From contig CM060127.1 of the NCBI GenBank assembly GCA_030522415.1, forward strand, positions 1,965,114-2,029,113: a stretch of DNA of 64,000 bases. The letters are read 5' to 3'. Positions 21,091 through 32,134 of the stretch are shown piece after piece. Source of the stretch: Channallabes apus. Lineage: Eukaryota > Chordata > Actinopteri > Siluriformes > Clariidae. A program made the position numbers and the translations under genes. The first letter of the stretch is position 1; each line of letters starts with the position of its first letter. The notes under the pieces are model-generated. The model ran no database searches. It was not told where the DNA came from and was given only the letters and a program-made list of their open reading frames with translations.

Positions 21091-23259
21091 CATTTACATT
21101 TAGGCATTTGGCAGACGCTCTTATCCAGAGCGACTTACAAAAAGTGCTTTAAAGTTAACATCACTGGATACATACTTACACTGGGTTAACTAGGTTTATA
21201 ACTAAGTGCCATTAGTCGAACACAACTGGGAAGAGAGTTTTTTTTTTCTTTTTGCGGGGGGGGGGGGGTGTTAGTCCAAGTACTGGAGAAACAGATGCGT
21301 CTTGAGTCGCCATTTAAAGATAGTCAAAGTCTCTGCTGTACGGACATCTAGAGGAAGTTGCCAGAACAGAAAAGAGCCTGGATGAATGTCGCCCTCGATC
21401 CCTGAGAGATGGTGGGATGAGGCGAGCAGTGCTGGAGGATCGGAGGGAACGTGGTGCAGTGCGTGGTGTGATTAGAGCAGAGAGGTAAGTGGGTGCAGGG
21501 CCATTTTTAGCTTTGTAGGCAAGCATCAGCGTTTTGAATTTGATGCGGGCAGCTACAGGAAGCCAGTGCAGGGAGCAGAGGAGTGGGGTGGTGTGGGAGA
21601 ACTTGGGGAGGTTAAAAATGAGACGTGCTGCTGCATTCTGGATCAGTTGCAGAGGACGAATCGTGGACAGAGGCAGACCTGCCAGGAGTGAGTTGCAGTA
21701 GTCCAGTCTTGAAATAACAAGGGACTGAACAAGCACCTGAGTAACCTGTGAAGAAAGAAATGGGCGAATTCTTCTGATATTGTAAAGAAGAAATCTACAA
21801 GAGCGAGTAAGGTTAGCCATGTGTGGGGAAAATGACAGATGGTTGTCCACGGTTACTCCAAGATTGCGGGCAGTGGCTGAAGGAGTGATTATGTTGTTGT
21901 CCAGGGATATCACAAGGTCTTGACCTGGGGATGAGTCACAAGGGATGAACAACAGTTCAGTTTTACTCAGATTGAGCTTTAGCTGATGTGCAGTCATTCA
22001 GGATGAGATGTCTGCCAGACATGCTGAGATCTGGGTGGAAACCTGAGTGTCAGAGGGAGGAAAGGAGAGAGTAAGTTGGGTGTCATCTGCATAACAATGG
22101 TATGAAAATCCATGCGATGATATGACTTTACCAAGAGACTGGGTATAGAGGGAGAACAGAAGAGGACCAAGTACTGAGCCCTGTGGGACACCAGTAGAGA
22201 GTCTACGTGGAGCAGATGTAGATCCCCTCCATGTTACCTCATATGACCTATCTTCTAGGTAAGAAGCAAACCATTGCCACGCTGTTCCACAAATTCCAAG
22301 GCTTGTAAGAATAGATAATAGAATCTTGTGGTTCACCATGTCAAATGCAGCTGACAGGTCCAGGAGGATGAGAACAGATGACAGTTTAGCAGATCTAGCA
22401 GTATGGAGCTTCTCAGTGACTGACAGAAGGGCAGTCTCTGTGGAATGTGCCACTTTGAATCCAGATTGGTTGGGATCATTAAGGTTGTTCTGTGAGAGAT
22501 AAAGAGACATTTGGTTATAAACAGTTCTTTCAAGAATTTTGGAAATAAAAGAGAAGTGATACCGGGCGATAGTTGTTAACTTCTGATGGGTCCAGGCAGG
22601 GTTTCTTGAGGATGGGAATAACCCTTGCCTTCTTAAAAGCAGCAGGAACATGACCAGATGATATGGAATGGTTGATGATGGTTGTGGTGAAGGGAAGGAG
22701 GTCTTGTGAGATTGCCTGGAGCATTGTGGAGGGGATTGGGTCTAATGAACAGGTGGTGGGGTTAGATGACGAGATGATCTGCTGAATCTCATCAGATGAC
22801 AAGTTGGAGAATTCTGCTAAAGGAGGGAAGGGAAGGTCCTGAGGTTCTGCTGTAGGAGTTTGGTTGGGAGCGAAGGACTGGCGGATTGCTGCAATTTTCC
22901 CATCGTAGAATGTGGCAAAATCGTCAGCAGTCAGAGAGGAAGGGGCAGGAGGAGTTGGTGGGTTGAGTAGTGAGGAGAAGATGTTGTGGAGTTTGCCAGG
23001 ATCATGTGCAGCGGCTTCCAGCTTTTCTCTGAAGAAGGTAGTTTTGGCAGAAGTCACAGCACATGAGAATTTGGAGAGAAGAGTCTGGTAAGAGATGAGA
23101 TCTGCATCAAGTTGCGATTTCTTCCATCTTCTCTCTGCAGTTCTTAATTCTCTCCTGTTGTTGCGTAGTACATCTGATAGCCAAGGAGCAGGACAAGACG
23201 TCTTCCTTGGTTTAGATGACAGCGGGCAAAGGAGATCTATGGATGAGGAGAGAGGAGAG
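21091..23259 (-). mobile_element. L2-clade LINE, second subfamily, 5'-truncated
   Basis: Minus-strand element inserted in the RTE, with duplication CTTCTTA at 21084-21090 and 23260-23266. The 3' tail at 21091-21140 (GCATTTGGCAGACGCTCTTA) is the same tail as in the SINEs at 12836 and 32880. A G-rich run lies at 21257-21268. The coding part covers RT only; the endonuclease is missing. Confidence 0.85.
21314..23057 (-). pseudogene. L2 reverse transcriptase in three frames
   Basis: RT split into frames 22530-23057, 21998-22651 and 21314-21997. Blocks: [76 protein letters not shown], catalytic [11 protein letters not shown], then AARNLGVTVDNHLSFSPHM and a C-terminus with GRHSSRLFSVLA. The catalytic aspartates are kept; two frameshifts make it inactive. 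Confidence 0.85.
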
Positions 23260-24340
23260 CTTCTTAGCTAGCCTCTTTCCCTGTATACACTCCTGGACTT
23301 CCTTGTTCCACCACCAAGTCTCCTTGTCCAATTTTGCCTTACCTGATGATACACCAAGTACCCTCCTACCTGTCTCCTTGATCACATTGGTTGTAGTTGT
23401 CCAGTCGACTGAAAGCATCTCCTGACCACCCATAGCATGTCTCAACTCCTCCCTGAAGACTACACAACATTCTTCCTTTCTCAGCTTCCACCACTTGTAC
23501 TGTGCTCTACTTTTGTCCTCTTCACCTTCCTCACCACCAGGGTTATTTTACACACCACCATCCTGTGTTGTCTGGCTACACTCTCCCCTACCAACACTTT
23601 GCAGTCACTGATCTCTTTCAGATTACAACGTTGACACAAGATGTAGTCCACTTGAGTGCTTCTGCCTCCACTCTTATATCTCACACTATGTTCCTGCCTC
23701 TTCTGGAAGAAAGTATTTACTACTGCCATTTCCATCCTCTTTGCAAAGTCCACCACCATCTGTCCTTCATTCCTGTCTTGAAGACCAAATCTGCCCATCA
23801 CATTTTCATCACCTCTGTTCCCTTCCCCAACTTGTCCATTGAAGTCTGCACCAATCAGCACTCTCTCACCTCTGGGGATGCTCTGCATCTTCATCTAACT
23901 CACTCGAGAATGTCTCCTTCTCTTCTAACTCACATCCTACCTGTGGGGCATAGCCACTAACAACATTGAACATCACCCCTTCAATATCCAGCTTTAGACT
24001 CATCAACCAGTCTGATACTCTCTTCACCTCTAGAACATTCCTAACAGATTCCTCTTTCAGGATAACGCCTACTCCATTTCTTTTCCTATCCACACCATGG
24101 TAAACCAATTTGAACCCTGATCCTAAGCTTCTAGCCTTGCTACCTTTCGACTATGGTCTCCTGGACACACAGGATATGTACCTTCCTTCTCTGCATCATA
24201 TCAGCCAACTCTCTTTCCTTCCCTGTCATGGTCCCTACATTCAAAGTCCTATTTTCACTCCCAAACTCTTGCCTTTCCTCTTCTCTCTCTGCTTTCGGAC
24301 ACGCCTTCCTCCTCTCCTTTTTCCAACAACTGTAGCCCAA
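23212..24340 (-). pseudogene. RTE endonuclease domain, broken frames
   Basis: Apurinic-type endonuclease of the RTE, related to the craniofacial-development-protein-2-like BovB proteins. Read from 24340: LNVGTMTGKERELADMMQRR and HILCVQET, then GVGVILKEESVRNVLEVKR, FNVVSGYAPQVG, LIGADFNGQVGEGNRGDENV, STQVDYILCQR, and finally TGRRVLGVSSGKAKLDKETW with WWNKEVQ (23212-23445). Several frameshifts separate the parts. The GADFNG and QVDYIL motifs are intact. Confidence 0.8.
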
Positions 24341-24565
24341 TTTCCACCGGCACCCTGTAGGTCAACAGCACCAGTGGCGGTCGTTGTTAACCCGGGCCGC
24401 AACCGATCCAGTATGGAAATTATATTTCTGATTCGCCTCATTGATTTGGCAAATGTTTTTACATCGGATGCCCTTCCTGACACAACCCTCTGCATTTATC
24501 CAGACTTGGGACTGGCACAAGAAGACACTAGATTGTCCCATGGTTGCATTAAAGAAGGATCAACA

Positions 24566-24715
24566 CTGAAAACTTCCATTTAATTTTAATTGTATAGCAC
24601 CCTTAACAATTGTCGTTGTCACAAAGCAGCTTTACACAATCAAAAGAATTATTTAAGTTTGTATGGAATGTGAATGTGTTTGAATCAAAATGGTCAGATA
24701 GTCCCTGATAGTCAA
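24566..24715 (-). repeat. L2 3' UTR fragment
   Basis: Matches the start of the L2 at 9818: the GTATAGC-CCCTTAACAATTG tail and AATTATTTAAGTTTGTATGG, ending at TCAGATAGTCCCTGA. Confidence 0.75.
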
Positions 24716-24908
24716 AACATTGACTCTTTTCATGAATTTAATGCTTTTGTCAATAAAATCCTTTGACACTAATGAAATGCTTGTAATTATACTTCAGTAA
24801 ACCAGAGTAACATCTGACACAAAGATCTAAAAACACTGAAGGAGCAGACTTTGTGAAAATGAATATCTGTTTCATTCTCAAAACTTAACACAGTAGCTAG
24901 TTAGATAT

Positions 24909-25181
24909 TCATTCCTCTGGTCTGTAATCTAGTAGAAACCCTAATGCCGGCTCATGAAGGTTTGTGAGGTTTGAGGAGTACTTCAGGGCTGAGTCTGTCC
25001 ATCTGCATGTCCTGGTTTCCCTCGCAAGGTTGTGGAGAACCTGAAGAGATTTCCTGTCTAAATGTTCCTCATGTCCACACTGAAGAACATACTGAAGTTC
25101 AGCAGACAGAGCTACAGCCTCGGCGGCACACACTGCTAACCCTGCTAATCTACTCCCCATCACCACGGTGTTAATGTACAC
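24909..25181 (-). CDS. Unidentified small ORF, possible terminal exon
   Basis: 90-aa open frame from MYINTVVMGSRLAGLAV to a TGA at 24909. The second half is not repeat-like: AELQYVLQCGHEEHLDRKSL, VLHNLARETRTCRW and SNLTNLHEPALGFLLDYRP. I do not recognise the protein. Candidate splice acceptors (ATTAGCAG, GGTTAGCAG) fall just before LAVCAAEAVAL, so this may be the last exon rather than an intronless gene. A promoter-like region on the same strand lies about 0.5 kb upstream (25690-25800). Alternatively it is a chance frame. No TE similarity is seen. Confidence 0.4.
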   Translation of the reverse strand: MYINTVVMGSRLAGLAVCAAEAVALSAELQYVLQCGHEEHLDRKSLQVLHNLARETRTCRWTDSALKYSSNLTNLHEPALGFLLDYRPEE

Positions 25182-25251
25182 ACACGTATCTGTATCTCAA
25201 TTACACCATCACAACAACAGTACACACACACACACACACATATCCTTCATC

Positions 25252-25300
25252 AGGTGGAGTTATTTATGTGCCAAAATTTAACAAACAAACACAATCTGGG
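25252..25300 (-). repeat. Inverted repeat arm (partner 26628-26668)
   Basis: GGAGTTATTTATGTGCCAAA followed by TAACAAACA-CACAATCTG is the reverse complement of 26628-26668. The arms bracket the promoter-like region at a distance of about 1.35 kb. Confidence 0.6.
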
Positions 25301-25689
25301 TTCGTGGATATTGATCGGTAATTTCTCTAGATCAGAGATGCGCAGGTGATAGAGAAGGAACAGCCAATCAGCAGTAGTGTGTGGATGTCTGTGATTGTCC
25401 AGTGTTTAAAAAAAAAAAAACAGCCACAAAACCAGACAATGTTGAGCGAGCGCGCACAGAAAATAAATGCTGCACGCGCATGCAGTCAGGAATCAAGAAG
25501 TCGCGCGTGCGCGGAGAACATGTTGAACGAGCAGGGGAGACACCGCACGCGCAGAATCGCTCAGAGTTGTGGCAGGAATTCATTTGAGCTTGACCTGTCA
25601 TTTAATATCACCCACCCACTCGTCACTTTATGTAAGAAATTAGCGGAGGATAATCAATTAATCAATTCCTGTGTACTTTGGAGTACTAT

Positions 25690-25805
25690 TATTGCCACGT
25701 TTGGGTCGCCGCCATTTTTTTTTAAACGCTCCCTATAACTCCGCCCACCGCTCGTGACGTCACGGATTCTCGCGACTAGACCAGCAGAGTTTAGGGGCCG
25801 GTTCG
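25690..25805 (-). promoter_or_regulatory. Promoter-like CpG segment
   Basis: Read on the minus strand: a GTCGCGAGA half of the TCTCGCGAGA promoter motif, the palindromic CRE TGACGTCA at 25756-25763, a GC box GGGCGG at about 25742, then AAAATGGCGGC (YY1-type, which usually sits at the start of transcription in this direction). CpGs are dense here and at 25440-25560. This looks like a housekeeping promoter; the gene it drives is not identified, though the frame at 24909-25181 is on the right strand. Confidence 0.45.
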
Positions 25806-25840
25806 GTGCTTATTTTCGGGCACCGGCGGCACAGGAACCA

Positions 25841-26527
25841 GAGCATTGCTGACCTGTCCTGGTCTGGCTGTAGCATTTCCTTCCAGTGATTGTACTAAGA
25901 TGGACTAATAATGTCAATCTAGACACTGAACATATTGAGAAGGAAATGCTGTATTTTCTTGAATAATCCTGGGGGCTTAATGCAAACATGAAAATATCTA
26001 AAATGCGCCACTTGACAATAAAAATGATCAGGGTTATACATAGGATGTTTATATATTTGGGCCCAGGGGCAACAAGTTATGTGTTAAAAGTGCGTCGCAT
26101 ACATAGTACCCCCCCCCCCCCCCCACACACACACACACACCTCAGGGGCAAAGAAAAAAGTTCAGGCTCAGGAATGTTTTCCACTATCAGCCCTGTAAAA
26201 AGCCAAACATGATGGCAGTTCTTTCAGCCTTCAATAGTTAATTAAAGTGCGACTGTGGTTTGATATAACTGTATTATTCCCCTACAGAGCTACATATCCT
26301 AAAGATAGTGGATTGTTAATATGTCTGGTTATATAATAGACACCTCAAAACTGTTCCGCGCTCATATTCCTGGGTATAAAAGGGTAAACCATATAAACAC
26401 CTTGTTTGAGGTCTATAGAGTAAATTGACCAATAGCGCCATCTGCTGTTTTGGAAGAGGAAGTTGCTGCATTGCATTTGTGAGGAAATAGGTTGGAGCAT
26501 TTGTGAGATTTTTTTCTTTGCGAAGCC
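25841..26527. other. Unannotated stretch
   Basis: A short inverted pair AGCATTTCCTTC (25873) and GAAGGAAATGCT (25940) and a poly-C/AC run at 26108-26140. No gene seen. Confidence 0.5.
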
Positions 26528-26530
26528 GAT

Positions 26531-26618
26531 TTCATTCGTTCATCTTCTATACCGCTTTATCCTGTATTTTCGGCGCGCGGGGACCTGGAGCCGATCCCAG
26601 GAGACTCAGGGCACGAGG
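26531..26618 (-). repeat. 3' fragment of Mermaid-like SINE
   Basis: Minus-strand tail: TTCTATACCGCTTTATCCTG and GATCCCAGGAGACTCAGGGC, the reverse of the SINE end at 375-445. Confidence 0.7.
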
Positions 26619-26627
26619 CTGCGAAGC

Positions 26628-26668
26628 AGATTGTGTTTGTTACATTTTGGCACATAAATAACTCCATA
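26628..26668 (+). repeat. Inverted repeat arm (partner 25252-25300)
   Basis: AGATTGTGTTTGTTACATTT and GGCACATAAATAACTCC, matching the other arm with small gaps. Confidence 0.6.
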
Positions 26669-27191
26669 AAGAGCTGACGTCACAATCACACACACCTCGG
26701 CTTCCTGCGATCATAAAATATGTATTAAAATCATAATATTTTCCCTCAACCTCTGGATGTGTGATTTTAAGCTTTTCTTAATTTCCTCTCAGACAGATGG
26801 AGCTGCACGCGGCACTACACAGTCCTGACATCAAACAACACAAACACACACATGTAGATATATCGTTTTACTTCTTGCTAAACCTAACTACCTGTGTTTA
26901 CAATAATAAGCCAAGTGAAGCAGAGACCCAGTCTAAAGCAGATTTCTAAGTAATGAAACTAAATACCGACCCCTAGTGGTGAAATGTAACAGCAGTGGAT
27001 GTACAGTAGTAGTGATGAAGGAGTTCAGTCTTCACTGGAGCATTACTAGCATCTGACAAACATTACATCAACTATAATCCCCCACCCCCCCAAACTGCCC
27101 TAAAATTCACATATCCTCTTGGTAGAAAATAACAGTAAGAGAAAGACATATTAAGTATTGTATTGTTGTTCCTCTGCACTCATGTCCTGAC
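26669..27191. other. Unannotated stretch
   Basis: No exon or known repeat recognised. A C-run lies near 27080. Confidence 0.45.
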
Positions 27192-27280
27192 CAGTGGCGG
27201 CTCTGAATTGCTCCCCGGGCGAGACTCCCTCCTAAGAGTTAACGTTATACCACTAATTAACATGATGACATGAATACCTT
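27192..27280 (+). repeat. Short hAT relic (CAGTGGCGG type)
   Basis: CAGTGGCGGCTCTGAATTGC ... GGGCGAGACTCCCTCC is joined directly to GTTAACGTTATACCACTAAT. These two pieces are the opposite ends of the hAT at 17536-18553, so this is an internally deleted copy. Confidence 0.55.
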
Positions 27281-27689
27281 AATCATACATTGTTATATAT
27301 CTTTATGTTTTGCCCATTTCTCCTCATCTTCTTTACTATTTTTCCTAAATTGGGCCCCTGACAGCATTGGCCTTTTTCTCTCCATCGCTGTGTTTATACT
27401 TTATAATCGACGATTCGACAATCAACAGATTTCCCCCAACGCTGTCACTCACGACCAGAAGTCAAGACTAAACCAATTCACCTCCACATCATCATCGCTT
27501 TTATTACCTATTTTTATTATCCATTTCACACAATTAAATAAATGAAAAAAGTGCAAATTATTGGTCTGTGTTTATAATATTTTGAATGAAATGTGCGTTA
27601 TTTGTAAGAAAGTCAGGTGTCACTGACATAATTTAGCCCCGGTCCCTCCTTGTCCGCTTCATTTGGGAGAGGTGAAGTGTACTGTACCT

Positions 27690-27895
27690 TGGTGGCCTGG
27701 AGCCTATCCCAGGAGACTTAGGCATTAGGTGGGCTACACCCTACCCAATCCATTGTAGGACACACACACACACACACACACCGGGAGAACATGCAAACTC
27801 CAGGCAACAGACCCCGAGGTGGGACTCAAACCCGGACCCTGGAGGTGCGAGGTGACAGTGCTAACCACTACATCACCATGCTGCTTGGCAAAATT
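27690..27895 (-). repeat. Diverged Mermaid-like SINE, minus strand
   Basis: GGAGCCTATCCCAGGAGACT, an AC run, AACATGCAAACTCCAGGCAA, then the reverse of the tRNA-like head (CAGTGCTAACCACTACATCA). Confidence 0.75.
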
Positions 27896-28164
27896 TATTT
27901 CCTGTAAAATTCATATTTCCTCTTGCTAGAAAATAACCCTAGTCAGAAAATGACAGTATTAATTATGGTAAGTATTGTATTATTGTTGCTTGTATTGATC
28001 TGCTTCCACATCCTGGCTCATTACTTGTCTCTGATAATACGAATTAAACGCAAAAATAGCAGATTTTATCATCTTTAAACCTGTACAAATAACTTTTCCT
28101 GTAAATATTACACAATAACAGACATCTAAAGATATGCAAATTGTGATCATTAAACTTTCATTCA

Positions 28165-28335
28165 GCTGCTTCCATCAATGGCTCAGCACAGCAGACCATC
28201 CGACCCACACACAATATGGCACAGGGTTTATGCCAGACGCCCTTCCTGACACACCTACCTAGTCACTGGGTAGTATGATGGCAACCCACCGAAAGGCAGG
28301 GCTCGAACCCGGATCCTCAAATCACCAACCTATAA
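28165..28335 (-). repeat. tRNA-headed SINE fragment
   Basis: Minus-strand B-box GGTTCGAGCCCTGCC at 28285-28310, and a body containing TGTCAGGAAGGGCG related to RTE 5' sequence near 24470. A short stretch beyond (28336-28879) shows nothing recognisable. Confidence 0.55.
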
Positions 28336-28879
28336 TAATTACTTCTGCTAACTCCTTGAGTAAGAGAATAATGAAAAAGCAAACAGTTTTAGGGTAACTT
28401 TAACTATTTGTTAATTTGTTATGGTAAAAGTCCAGTAGGGGGCGATAGAATATTTATTTTTGACTTGTTTACAAGCAGCTGAGCATCTTCTAGGAAAATG
28501 AAATGGATCCTCAGAGATTTTTTCTTAAACTCAAGGGTTGAGGGAATATCTACAAAGTGGGTGAAAGTTAACTAGGGTTTAAAATTGGTGATGAAGTCCA
28601 TATTTCTAATACAAATTCATTGAAATAAATTGTAATTTTTAAACTATTGTCCTTTATTGCATAGGAAAATCAAAGCAAATCATTAAATTTTAATGTCGAC
28701 ACCGGTGGCCTCAACCAGCGGGGGATGGAATCCACATCTTTATCTGCACACAGACTTTAACTTCAGACGTCTTCTGAAGATAATGAGGGACAATCTCATT
28801 ACCAACTAAACACATTTTTTCTCACTCATACACACTTAAATAAAAAAAAAAAATACACACTTAAACACATAAATTTTCT

Positions 28880-28970
28880 TTTAATTTTGTTAAGCTGCTT
28901 TGAGACAATGACCATTGTTAAAAGCGCTATATAATTAAAATTGAATGGAATTGAATTGAACTGAAGGAAG
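28880..28970 (+). repeat. L2 3' end fragment
   Basis: Plus-strand L2 tail: AAGCTGCTTTGAGACAATGA, TTAAAAGCGCTATATAATTA and AATTGAATTGAA repeats, reverse complement of 9825-9890. Confidence 0.75.
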
Positions 28971-29339
28971 TGGTTTGGGATATTGATGAGAACCTCCTGA
29001 ATCCATGCCTCAAAATCTTCCAGTATGTGAGACTTTGTCTTGTACACGTCCTCTTTTGCGAAGCTCCATAGGAAAAAAAAAAAATCCCATGTGAATGAGA
29101 TCTGGACTTATTAGAGGCCTGAAACTTCACATGGTCTCAGGAAAATGCAGGTTGAACCACACACTCAGGAAGAGCGAAATGTGGAGGTGCGCCATAGGAT
29201 GGTGCTCCAATGTAGACCTCAAGTTCTACAGCCATTTAATACTGCCTAGTTCATTTTAACCCACCCTGTAGATGAACAAAAACTACACTTTCTCTACATA
29301 TAGATCATCACAAAATATTCCCTTTATAATTACACCTTG

Positions 29340-29944
29340 TTATTTGACTTCTCCCTGCGCTTATCTGACTCTTCCTATGCTTGAGAGCTTTTATCCATTA
29401 TCTTTACACTTTTCGTATCTTCTTATAAAAATATAGGGGTGTCGCTTGTTTTCAAGGCTTTTTCCTCATTTTTCTTTGATTTGTTCTTCATTCCTCAAGA
29501 GACCAGCCATGGGTAAGCATCTCTGTTGCACTATTTTACTTATTTGCCTTATTTTACCCAATTCAATGTTTTTATACATTTTATTCTATTTTATAGCTAA
29601 CTGCGACTTCTCCATTGATGACTTCATCCTTTTGGATGACTCGGACAGCCAGGGCAGTTCAGATCGTGTTCCTTCTGAGCACTACAACCTGATTGAGCCC
29701 ATTATGGATCCGGCCTCCATGAGTCCTGTCCAAGCTAATTCTGAGTTGTCTGGATCTCTGATGCAGTATCCACGAGATAAAGGGCTTTTATACTTTGTAT
29801 TTTATATTATTACCATGAAGATACGCATTTTTATTCTGTGTCTACTCTTATTAAAATGTTATTCATAAGATTGGTTCTGTGTCTCTGATTTTTCTATTCC
29901 TTATCTGCCCGTCCCAGTCTGCCCACATGGTCATCATATGCGTT

Positions 29945-29982
<38 letters not shown>

Positions 29983-30440
29983 GAAACTCCTGATCCTTTC
30001 AAGTTTGGTATCAGTGTACAATTTATTACATAGTTCCCCGTACACCTCATTAGCTTCTCTCTTTTTATTGCTTCGTCATCCGTTCCTTTCATGTTTCTCT
30101 CCTTTTATCTGGTTCCTGGTGCTTATCTGGTGTCTGTCACCTGTTTCTTTCTTCTGTCCTTGGTTTTTCTATCTGTTGGTTGCTCCTGGTCTTTTCTACA
30201 ATTCTCAAGAGACAGACCGTGTATAAGCATCTCTTTGTTTGGTATCATGTAGATGCACATACTAGTTTATTTTCTGTGTCTACTTTTATTAAGCTCAGTA
30301 TTCTTAAACCTGATCATGTGTCTTTTAGATATTTGTCTATATTTTTTAACTTAGGCATGTGTACGTGTGTCCAACACTTGTTTCCATCCTTCATTAGGTG
30401 TGCTCGAGTCTCTGCCAAGTCCGAGCCCTGGCACCTTATC
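29340..30440 (+). mobile_element. Possible LTR retrotransposon remnant
   Basis: Two related blocks: TCAAGAGACCAGCCATGG... at 29485 and TCAAGAGACAGACCGTGT... at 30206, each followed by AAGCATCTCT and later TCTGTGTCTACT(C/T)TTATTAA. This could be two LTR copies around a short interior. A 140-codon frame at 29446-29868 has a DDFILLDDSDSQGSSD stretch without a recognised domain. A TG microsatellite is at 29947-29979. Tentative. Confidence 0.35.
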
Positions 30441-30877
30441 TCGTCTATAGCTAATTAAAAACAAGTACGAGTCATGTCTGGGTCACTCTGGGTCACTCTA
30501 ACCATCCCCATACTGTTATGTTTTACGACCTGTCGTACCTCTTTTCTGCTTCTTTCTTGTTCTAGTTGCATGGGCAGTTATTTTCTGTTCCTGACTTACT
30601 GTCTTTTCCTCTTTTGCTTATAATGGTACATTTATAATTCTTATATAATTCTCCATATACAGTAAATGACATGTACACAGAACCACAACACATCTACTAG
30701 TGTATCACAATATATGTATTATATACACACACCCTTGTTCAGTAAAAATAAAGTGGAAACATTTCTACATCCATTGTGTTCCTGCTCAATGGCAAATTAT
30801 TGTTATAACTACTGTATTTTTATTAAGTTTGATCAAAGCAATGATTTACAGGTTCATAAACGTAACCATTCATCTTA

Positions 30878-31493
30878 CACTGTACAAAAATATAAACGCA
30901 ACTCTTTTATTTTTGCTCCCATTGTTCATGAGCTGGACCCAAAGATCTGTAACATTTTCTACATACACAAAAGACCCATTACTCTCAAATATTGTTCACA
31001 AATCTGTCTAAATCTGTGTTAGTGAGCACGTCTCCTTTGCCGAGATAATCCATCCCACCTCACAGGTGTGGCATATCAAGGCGCTGATTAGACAGCATGA
31101 ATATTGCACATTTCACAGACAACAGCTCAGGTAGACATTCCTGCAGTCAGCATGCCAATTGCACGCTCCCTCAAAGGTGGCGACATCTGTGGCATTGTGC
31201 TGTGTGATCACACTGCACATTTCAGAGTGGCCTTTTATTGTGGACAGTCTAAGGCACACCTGTGCAGTATTCATGCTGTCTAATGAGCACCTTGATATGC
31301 CACACCTGTGAGGTGGGATGGATTATCTTGGCAAAGGAGACGTGCTCACTAACACAGATTTAGACAGATTTGTGAACAATATTTGAGAGTAATGGGTCTT
31401 TTGTGTATGTAGAAAATGTTACAGATCTTTGAGTTCAGCTCATGAACAATGGGAGCAAAAATAAAAGAGTTGCGTTTATTTTTTTATTCAGTG
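30878..31493. mobile_element. Tc1-derived MITE with long inverted repeats
   Basis: TA duplications at 30876-30877 and 31494-31495. Ends CACTGTACAAAAATATAAAC and the reverse near 31493. The inverted repeats of roughly 200 bp (GAGCTGGACCCAAAGATCTG vs its near-complement at 31420) cover most of the 616 bp. Related to the Tc1 type with ATAAACGCAAC ends. No transposase. Confidence 0.85.
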
Positions 31494-31923
31494 TAGCTAC
31501 GTACAACTAAGAATAAAACAACAATAAGTAGACACAGCTTTAAGAACGAGAAAAAAAATAGACGACAAACAAAGGCAAAATGATAGACGAAATAAACAAC
31601 GATGTCGAGAACAAACATTAAATCCAACCAAAGCCAAAGTGTTTGTGTGTATAAATATGAAACTCAACATGTACAGTACATCACCCTGTATACTGTATGT
31701 TATGTATGTGTATCTTGCTGACTCTCAAGAGATAAAGATATACATATGAAGGGTTCAGGGTCGACTCCCACGACCAGGAACTGGCGGCCAGGACCCCCAT
31801 TTTGGGAGGACATTTCAATGGGAGCAGCTGCACCACCGCAGATACCCAGGCCTAAAGAGCACAGTCATATACAGTACATGTAGTGATGCAAAAACATGAA
31901 CCCACATATTTAACAGATTAAAT

Positions 31924-32134
31924 TCAGTGCTTCCTTAAATCAAACTCACCAAACACACACGCACACCTTTCACAGTCAGAGTCACAGTAGTGTGTGGTGT
32001 AGCGCTGGATTGCCTCGGCCACAGTGTATCTAGTCAGACCATGCACACATGCGTCCATTTGAGCAATGCTCAGCTGGGACTGCAGGAAGAGGTGCAAATG
32101 ACTGTCCGACAGCAGAAGAGGCATCTTCATCACT
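31924..32134 (-). CDS. snx10: snx10 exon 6 (terminal coding exon)
   Basis: Acceptor TTTTTTAG before 32134, phase 2 in. Encodes [19 protein letters not shown], the last helix of the PX domain, then [20 protein letters not shown] and a short cysteine-rich tail ending in TGA at 31924. The acidic serine-rich tail of human SNX10 is absent unless a further exon is used. Confidence 0.85.

Larger units (their letters stand above)
18804..24560 (-). mobile_element. RTE LINE with 5' UTR, interrupted by Tc1 and L2
   Basis: Minus-strand RTE. 5' UTR lies at about 24345-24560, endonuclease frames between 23481 and 24340, the linker at 23212-23445, and the start of RT at 18772-19203. The 3' half of RT is absent at the left edge. 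A Tc1 occupies 19307-20738 and an L2 occupies 21091-23259. It is the only RTE in the window with an endonuclease. Confidence 0.8.

Noticed and set aside
25873..25951. 12-bp inverted pair as a small RNA hairpin
   Set aside because: The stem is short relative to a long unpaired middle; chance or old repeat is likelier.
29446..29868. 140-aa frame as a host gene
   Set aside because: Some acidic/serine stretch is present, but the surrounding sequence repeats at 30200, suggesting LTR-type repeat; no recognised domain. Kept only as part of a tentative LTR remnant.
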